NCBI GenBank assembly: GCA_020723365.1
Contig: DYJB01000007.1
Span: 11,157 to 38,599 of the forward strand
Origin: Candidatus Aquidulcis sp.
GTDB taxonomy: Bacteria > Chloroflexota > Anaerolineae > Anaerolineales > E44-bin32
Length of the DNA: 27,443 nucleotides
Direction of reading: 5' to 3'
In this document: one piece after another, positions 22,096-27,443 of the stretch
Position numbering within the stretch: the stretch's first letter is position 1
Layout: every line of letters starts with the position of its first letter
Notes under the pieces: model-generated
Seen by the model: only the letters and a program-made list of their open reading frames with translations
What the model was told of the DNA's origin: nothing
The model's database searches: none
Translations under genes and position numbers: made by a program

Positions 22096-23598
22096 TTGTC
22101 CAGATCCCCTGAAGTCCGCCCAGGACGACCTCGTGCGACGGATCGGTCCGCAGCCCGCGTCAGCGTCATCATTCCTGCTCACAACGCCCGAGCCTACCTT
22201 GCCCAGGCCATCGAGAGTGCCCTCAACCAGACCCTCCCACCGGCCGAGGTCATCGTCGTCGATGATGGCTCGACGGACGGTACGCAGGACATGCTGGAAG
22301 CCTACCTCGGGCGAGTTTCCTACCAGCGCCAGCCCAATCTCGGCGTATCCGCGGCGCGCAATGCCGGGCTTGCCGCAGCGTCCGGAGAGTTCGTCGCCTT
22401 CCTGGACGCCGATGATTTCTTTCTGCCCTGGAAGCTCGCCTCCCAGGCCGAGATCCTGCGCCGCCACCCTGGCCAGGCATTCGTCAATAGCGGCTGGCGC
22501 GTGGTGGACGGACAGGGTCGGCTCCTGCGTGAAGTCGAGCCCTGGCGGGAGGCGCCGAAACTCGACCTGCTGACCTGGCTGCGCTGGAAGCCGGTGTTCC
22601 CCGGTGCGCTCCTGCTGCGCCGTGACGCTCTGGAACAGGCGGGAGGCTTCGATCCGCTGCTGAAGCATGCTGAAGACGTCGACCTGGTTCTTCGGCTTGC
22701 TTTGCTCGGATTCAGGGCCTCGTGGCTCGAGGCGTCGACCGTGTGCTATCGTCAACACAGCGGCAACGTGAGCCATGCCCGCCTGGATCAGGCCGCCGGC
22801 ATCGTCGAGGTGCTGACCCGCTTCTTTGCGCGGCCCGGTTTGTCCCGCGCGGTGCGCCGGAAAGAAGCATCCATCTGGTACTCCACCTATTTGTGGGCGG
22901 CCTGGGGCCTGTACAGCGCCGGGCAGTTGTCCGACGCCGAGGACTACCTACACCGATCCCTGCGCTACGCCAAGGGCGGGCGAGAGGTGGCGGCGCTCGA
23001 TTGGGCCGGCGCGTTCGCGCGGCTGGCCCGACGGGAGAGCCAGGATCCGGGCCGCGTGAGATCTGCCATCCCGGTCTTTCAAGGCGCGGCCGGCAGGGAT
23101 GGTGATCTGGCGCCGATCATCGAGACAGCCTTGAGATTCCGGCTGGAGATACTGGAAGGCTGCTTCTCCACAGGCGGGTTGCCCGGGACGGCGGACCTTC
23201 AGCCTTTCCGAGGCCTCACGCCTCGCCAGCTTCTCAAGACCGTCCAGTCGGCGTTGGTGTCGTCTCCGTCGGCCGTCGGCCCGGCCCGTCTGGCGCGCTT
23301 CTGGGAAGCCATGCTGCGCGCAGGGATGGTGCCACGCTCCGCCGAGCGGGACGTGACCACCCTGTATCTGACGCTGTTCACCCGCGCCGTGTTCAACCAT
23401 CAGTGGCAGGCTGCACTCGAGGCCGGTTGGCACGCGCTGCGCGTCGGCCTGCACCCTCGCGCCCTCCCGGCCTGGGGACGATTCCTCCGCTCCGCAGTCC
23501 AGTACCTGCTGACGCGTTCCTCCGGTGAGAGGGTCACAGCGGCCCTGTGGCATGGAGCGCACCGGGAGGGGCGGCAGACCCCGGCGGCTCCCCTATGA
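22096..23598 (+). CDS. GT2-family glycosyltransferase with a helical, TPR-like C-terminal region
   Basis: The product has 500 residues from TTG 22096 (GAGG 7 bases upstream). The frame is open to 21826, but that part precedes the promoter and reads as low complexity. The GT-A domain (about 15-250) has VSVIIPAHNARAYLAQAIES, VIVVDDGSTDGT, NLGVSAARNAGLAAASGEF, the DAD motif in AFLDADDFFLPWKL, and KHAEDVDLVLRLALLG. The remaining 250 residues are helical; WGLYSAGQLSDAEDYLHRSL resembles one TPR unit, perhaps for partner binding. Donor and acceptor are unknown. The stop overlaps the ATG of the ABC exporter (ATGA), tying the sugar transferase to export. Confidence 0.87.
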   Translation: MSRSPEVRPGRPRATDRSAARVSVIIPAHNARAYLAQAIESALNQTLPPAEVIVVDDGSTDGTQDMLEAYLGRVSYQRQPNLGVSAARNAGLAAASGEFVAFLDADDFFLPWKLASQAEILRRHPGQAFVNSGWRVVDGQGRLLREVEPWREAPKLDLLTWLRWKPVFPGALLLRRDALEQAGGFDPLLKHAEDVDLVLRLALLGFRASWLEASTVCYRQHSGNVSHARLDQAAGIVEVLTRFFARPGLSRAVRRKEASIWYSTYLWAAWGLYSAGQLSDAEDYLHRSLRYAKGGREVAALDWAGAFARLARRESQDPGRVRSAIPVFQGAAGRDGDLAPIIETALRFRLEILEGCFSTGGLPGTADLQPFRGLTPRQLLKTVQSALVSSPSAVGPARLARFWEAMLRAGMVPRSAERDVTTLYLTLFTRAVFNHQWQAALEAGWHALRVGLHPRALPAWGRFLRSAVQYLLTRSSGERVTAALWHGAHREGRQTPAAPL

Positions 23599-25433
23599 GC
23601 CCGCCGCGATCACGGTTCAGGCCGAAGCGTCAGATCGATGGCGCGAGCCTGCACTCCTACTGGGCCAATGCCGTCTGGGCGCTGCCCTTGCTCTGGAACA
23701 CCGATCGGATTCTTCTCGCCGGGGTCATCGGCTCCGTGGCCGTGCAAAGCATCCTGCCTGCCGGCCAGGCGCTGGTTTCCCGCGAGCTGATCAATGTCGT
23801 GGTCGCCGTCCTGGAGCCCGGCGGGCAACCCACCCAGACCTTGTGGTTCTGGGTCGGGGTCGGCATGACGCTGGCCATCCTCCAGGCATCCGCCGGTGTG
23901 GCGAATGAGCTCTGGAGCCAGCTGCTATCCAGCCGACTCGACCTGCGCCTGACCACCGACATCCTCACGCACGCCGCCAGCCTCGACCTGCCCTTCTTCG
24001 AAGACCCGCGCTACCAGGACATGCTCGAGCGGGCCCAACAGAGTCCCTCCAGTCACATCTTCGCCTTCGTCCACAACGCCCTGTCGGCGGCCTCCAATGT
24101 CGCCCAGGCCGTTTCGCTGATCGCCATTCTGCTGGTGCTCGAACCCCTGACCGGCGCGGTGGTCGTCCCGATCATCGTGCCGTATCTCATCAGCCAGTGG
24201 CGCCTGGCGCGAACCAAGTACGACGTGCAGCATGCCCGCGCCACGAAACGGCGCTGGACCCGATACTTCGTCGGTCGGCTGACGAATCGCGGTTCGATCC
24301 CCGAGGTGAAACTGCTCGACCTTGCACCGTTGCTGATCGCCAACTATCGGACCCTGGCACAGGAGTTTCTGGCCCAGGACCGCAGCCTGCTCCGCCGCCG
24401 GTTCGCCGGGGCAATCCTGTTCGTGGTTGCCTCGCTTGGCAGCCTGTACCTGCTGTTCTCACGCGTCATCACGCGTGTCCTGGCCGGTGCCTTGACGCTC
24501 GGCGACGTCGGGCTGTACGGCGGGGCGATGCTGCGTTTGCGGAGCGCCCTGGACTCCGCCGTCTCCTCCTTGAGCGGCTCAATGGCCGAAACGCTTTTCG
24601 CCGCTGACCTGGCGGAGTTCCTGAACACGCGCCCCGGGATCCTGCCAGAGGGCGGCCAGGTGCCGGCGGAGACGCACGGCGAGATCCGGGTCGAGGGCCT
24701 GTCCTTCACCTACCCGGGTACTTCCCAGCCCGCCCTGATGAACGTCAGCCTGCACATCCGTCCGGGCGAGACCGTCGCCCTGGTCGGTGAGAACGGTGCC
24801 GGCAAGACCACCCTGGTGAAGCTGCTGGCGCGGCTGTACGAGCCGGACAACGGCCGGATCCTGCTGGACGGCAGAGACCTGCGCGACTTGTCCCTTTCCT
24901 GGCTGTACAGCCAGACGGCGTTCGTCTTCCAGGACTTCAATCGCTACGAGGCGACGGCGGCGGACAACATCAGCTTCGGGGACTGGCGCGCCATCCTGCA
25001 TGACCGCCCGGCGATCGAAGCCATCGCCCGCCGGGCGGACGCTCACGACCTGATCACTTCGCTGCCCCAGGGCTATGACACGCTCCTGGGGAGGATGTTC
25101 GGCAAGTACGATCTCTCCGGTGGGCAGTGGCAGAAACTGGCCATCGCCCGCGCCGCCGCCCGCCCCGCCTGCCTGCTGATCCTCGACGAACCAACCTCCA
25201 ATCTGGACGCGCGTGCGGAATACGAGCTGTTCTCTCGATTCCGAGAGCTGGCCCGGGGCCGGACAACCATCCTGATCTCGCACCGGTTCACGACGGTCAG
25301 CATGGCCGATCGGATCCTGGTGATGGCCGGCGGCCGCATCGTCGAGCAGGGCACGCACCGTCAGCTGCTGGATCAGGGCGGAGCCTACGCCGCGCTCTAC
25401 AAACTTCATCGGATGCAGACGGACATGTCCTGA
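23595..25433 (+). CDS. ABC exporter half-transporter (fused membrane and ATPase domains)
   Basis: The product has 612 residues: a type IV (ABCB/MsbA-like) membrane domain with about six helices (40-330) and a C-terminal ATPase (about 365-605). ATPase marks are Walker A GENGAGKTT (about 398-406), Q-loop FVFQDFNRYE, signature LSGGQWQKLAIARA (507-520), Walker B CLLILDEPTSNLD and the H-loop ISHRF. All catalytic parts are intact. It should work as a homodimer exporting a lipid, glycolipid or peptide; no peptidase domain is present. ATG 23595 overlaps the glycosyltransferase stop; an in-frame ATG at 23547 is an alternative. Context favours a lipid-linked glycan or glycolipid as cargo, but this is inference. 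Confidence 0.92.
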   Translation: MSPPRSRFRPKRQIDGASLHSYWANAVWALPLLWNTDRILLAGVIGSVAVQSILPAGQALVSRELINVVVAVLEPGGQPTQTLWFWVGVGMTLAILQASAGVANELWSQLLSSRLDLRLTTDILTHAASLDLPFFEDPRYQDMLERAQQSPSSHIFAFVHNALSAASNVAQAVSLIAILLVLEPLTGAVVVPIIVPYLISQWRLARTKYDVQHARATKRRWTRYFVGRLTNRGSIPEVKLLDLAPLLIANYRTLAQEFLAQDRSLLRRRFAGAILFVVASLGSLYLLFSRVITRVLAGALTLGDVGLYGGAMLRLRSALDSAVSSLSGSMAETLFAADLAEFLNTRPGILPEGGQVPAETHGEIRVEGLSFTYPGTSQPALMNVSLHIRPGETVALVGENGAGKTTLVKLLARLYEPDNGRILLDGRDLRDLSLSWLYSQTAFVFQDFNRYEATAADNISFGDWRAILHDRPAIEAIARRADAHDLITSLPQGYDTLLGRMFGKYDLSGGQWQKLAIARAAARPACLLILDEPTSNLDARAEYELFSRFRELARGRTTILISHRFTTVSMADRILVMAGGRIVEQGTHRQLLDQGGAYAALYKLHRMQTDMS

Positions 25434-25551
25434 CCCTGAGTCCGGCACGCCCGGGCAGCGACCCTGGGCAGACGGAACGCAGTGCAGGCGAGCGGATACG
25501 GTGAGCAGATGAACGTGCGACCGAGACGCAGACGAAAGGCGGACGACCCGG

Positions 25552-26385
25552 ATGGCGCCTGAGCGCGCGCTCAAGCAACAGATCGACAAAGCAGGGCCGT
25601 CGATGCCCCAGCTGGTCATCGTCTGCGGGCACCCCCGATCGGGAACCTCCATGCTGCGTCGGCTTCTCAATACACACCCAGACGTGATGATCACGATGGA
25701 GTTCCGCAACTTCACCCGGCTGGGGTCTTCTCCCTCCCGATACCTGGAGGGCATTCGCTGGCGGAAGTGGCGGCGGGAGCTTGTGTAGCTCACCCATGCC
25801 GCTCCTGGCTGGCGCCGTCCCTTCGATGGCCTGGTTTTCAGATTGGCGTATGCACTTTCGATCCGGATCCGGTGCCGAGGCAAGGTCTCGCTCCGGTGCA
25901 TTCACGCCACCTTGCGCTCGATCCTCCCCTGGGCGAAGGTGGTGGGCGACAAGTACCCCGGCTACATCTACCGGCTGGATCGAATGGCCGCTCGGCCGGA
26001 CGTGCGCTGCATCGTCATCTATCGGGATTGCCGGGATGTGGTCAGTTCGACGCTCGCCATGGCGGCGACGGCCTGGAAGAACAGCCGTTTTGTCACCGCG
26101 ATGGACACGCCTGCGAAGGTGGCGGCCCGATGGGTGAGAGCCATCGCCCAGCAGGAACGGAATGCCGGTGCGGTCCTTGCGATTCGCTACGAGGATCTGG
26201 TGACGCAGCCCGGGCCGATCGTGGCTCGCATTGGCGAGTTCCTGAGCATCGACTCGGCCGGATTCAGGCAAGATCTTGTCCGCCCGACCAGCATTGGCAA
26301 GTATAAGGATAGGCTCTCGGCCGAAGCGCTGGCAGAAGTCGAAGCGGTGGCCGGGGACACGATGCGCAGGCTGGGGTACGTCTGA
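25552..26385 (+). pseudogene. Sulfotransferase interrupted by one in-frame TAG
   Basis: Read as one frame this spans 278 codons including the final stop, a normal sulfotransferase length. The first part (codons 1-78) has the PAPS loop LVIVCGHPRSGTSMLRRLL. Codon 79 (25786-25788) is TAG. The frame then continues without shift: LTHAAPGWRRPFDGL, VVGDKYPGYIYRLDRM, and the 3'-phosphate motif CIVIYRDCRDVVSST, ending IRYEDLVTQPGP and MRRLGYV. Both halves keep the family's key motifs, so the break looks recent, or is a sequencing error, or is read through. RF1 is encoded in this window and other genes end in TAG, so TAG is a real stop here. The N-terminal fragment alone cannot be active. The gene lies 118 bases after the ABC exporter. 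Confidence 0.8.
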
Positions 26386-26401
26386 GGCCTTCCGGCCCAG
26401 G

Positions 26402-26429
26402 TTGTCACTCCCGCCGGGCCCGACAGAAT
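26402..26429 (+). promoter_or_regulatory. Candidate promoter before the SGNH-like gene
   Basis: TTGTCA (26402-26407), 16 bp, CAGAAT (26424-26429). It sits just after the broken sulfotransferase gene; the match is moderate. The rest of 26386-26632 shows no gene or clear repeat. Confidence 0.3.
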
Positions 26430-26632
26430 CCACCTCGGCTGGCGGTGAAATCGGATGCAGCGCAAGCCTGTCCGAAGACATGGCCGGCCCTCTGGCCAGT
26501 TCTGGCCCCGGCGATAGTCGTTCCCGCCGACTGTCCTGAAGGATAGCGGTGGCGCCAGCAAGGGATCCGTGAAACATTCAAAGCTCCACGGGGGACGGCG
26601 CACCCCCAGGGGCTGCCGTGAGGATGCAGTTG

Positions 26633-27443
26633 ATGCGATCCACGCCCAGGGAGTGTGAGCTCCACCGTCCGCCCGTTACCGGCGCCACGCTCTCCCTCCA
26701 TCGCCCTCTCGGCGGTACGCTGATGCTGGGCGCGGCCGTCCTTCTCCTTCTTGCCTCCGTTGCGGAAGCCTGCATCCGTTCCCCCCTGCTGGCGCCCTAC
26801 CTGCCGGTCGCGAGCTATGGCACCCCCAGCCGATACTTCGACTTCCAGATGGAGCGCCTGCACCGGTTCGCCGAAAACCCGGGGCCACCGGAGTGCGTCT
26901 TCCTGGGATCGTCGGTCGTGTTCCGAGGAATCGATCCTGAGGCTTTCGAGTCGGCCTACCTGGCGCAAACCGGGGACAGCATCCGCTGTTTCAACTTCGG
27001 GGTGCGGGGGCTCGATCCCGTAAGCGAGGCCATACTCGCCAGGGTCCTCCTGGAGGACTACCAGCCCAAGTTGCTGGTGGTCGGCCTGGAGGTCGCCAAC
27101 CTGGCCTCCGGAGCCGCGGAGGGTTTGCGCGACCGTTTCCCCGCAACTTCGTGGGCTCGGCACCGGGACGGCAGACCCAGCCTCGAAGGCTGGCTGATCG
27201 AGCGGTCGGCGGCGCTGCGCACCTACCTCGTGTACCGCAACTGGATGAAGGCCGAATACGCCAGTGAGCTGCGGCGACGGACGGACGCCAATATCAACAC
27301 CAGCATTGGGCCTTCAGGCTATGGCGGGTTCGACATGCAGTCACCGGGGATCGCGGCGCTGCCCTCTCCCGGGGATCCGCAGGCGGAATTCTTCGATCTC
27401 CTGCGCTCCTACTCGCTCGATCCGGAGCAGTCTGACGCCGTTC
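26633..27443 (+). CDS. Membrane-anchored SGNH-hydrolase-like protein (3' part outside window)
   Basis: The frame is open to the window end (270 codons). One membrane helix (about 28-44, GTLMLGAAVLLLLASV) is followed by an extracellular part with VFLGSSVVFRGIDPEAF (Gly92-Ser93-Ser94). This matches the block I GxS region of SGNH/GDSL-like enzymes, including DltD- and AlgX-like O-acyltransferases. The next strands, FNFGVRGLDPVSEAILARVLL and KLLVVGLEVANL, fit the same fold. The C-terminal D-x-x-H catalytic pair would lie beyond the edge and cannot be checked. It may add or remove acyl groups on the exported glycan. The start is ATG 26633 (GAGGA 8 bases upstream); ATG 26624 is in frame but poorly spaced. 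Confidence 0.7.
   Translation, partial: MRSTPRECELHRPPVTGATLSLHRPLGGTLMLGAAVLLLLASVAEACIRSPLLAPYLPVASYGTPSRYFDFQMERLHRFAENPGPPECVFLGSSVVFRGIDPEAFESAYLAQTGDSIRCFNFGVRGLDPVSEAILARVLLEDYQPKLLVVGLEVANLASGAAEGLRDRFPATSWARHRDGRPSLEGWLIERSAALRTYLVYRNWMKAEYASELRRRTDANINTSIGPSGYGGFDMQSPGIAALPSPGDPQAEFFDLLRSYSLDPEQSDAV

Noticed and set aside
25843..26385. C-terminal half of the interrupted sulfotransferase as a separate gene from TTG 25843
   Set aside because: No ribosome site, and it would lack the PAPS loop; it is in the same frame as the upstream half, so one broken gene is simpler.
25543..26395. Possible use of TAG as a sense codon (recoding)
   Set aside because: An intact RF1 gene is present, and several complete genes here (prfA, VIT/VWA, Coa1-like) end in TAG; one stop in one gene does not support a changed code.
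26751..27023. Ninety-codon plus-strand frame near the right end
   Set aside because: It is out of frame with the SGNH-like reading, which has a membrane helix and family motifs over the same bases.

Overview
This is a GC-rich (about two-thirds G+C), gene-dense stretch that most resembles a member of the Chloroflexota (Anaerolineae-like). I infer this from three things. Secreted proteins carry Thr/Pro-rich 'TPTPT' linkers. An FMN riboswitch precedes a RibX-type riboflavin permease. The core genes (prfA-prmC-tsaC, comM) are ordinary bacterial ones. I see no tRNA, rRNA, CRISPR array, insertion sequence or phage gene.

Layout. 1-2031: an FMN riboswitch and the 5' part of an ABC permease (minus strand), divergent from a lipoprotein esterase. 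2230-4763: the translation operon prfA-prmC-tsaC (minus strand): release factor 1, the methylase that modifies it, and a tRNA threonylcarbamoylation enzyme. 4913-11506: a cell-surface block with a large VIT/VWA protein (plus strand), then on the minus strand a secreted Thr/Pro-rich protein and an operon of sortase, a small membrane protein and a Cache-HAMP sensor whose cyclase-like output domain has lost its catalytic residues. 11661-16684: a lysine 6-dehydrogenase-like enzyme, a Coa1-domain membrane protein, and a minus-strand operon comM, SagB-like nitroreductase, and ubiquitin-fold plus Mut7-C RNase protein.

16776-27443: a fused ATP sulfurylase/APS kinase, which makes PAPS, is followed by a GT4 and a GT2 glycosyltransferase, a PAPS-type sulfotransferase on the opposite strand, a second GT2 glycosyltransferase, an ABC exporter, a second sulfotransferase split by one in-frame TAG, and the start of a membrane-anchored SGNH-like protein cut by the window edge. 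Together these look like a locus for making, sulfating, possibly acylating, and exporting a surface glycan or glycolipid. This is the most interesting system here; the product is unknown and the link is inferred from gene content.

Regulatory features visible in the sequence include several good sigma-70-type promoters, a promoter placed so that comM mRNA should be leaderless, a 13-codon upstream ORF whose stop overlaps the start of the PAPS synthetase gene, and a palindrome between two divergent TATAAT boxes.
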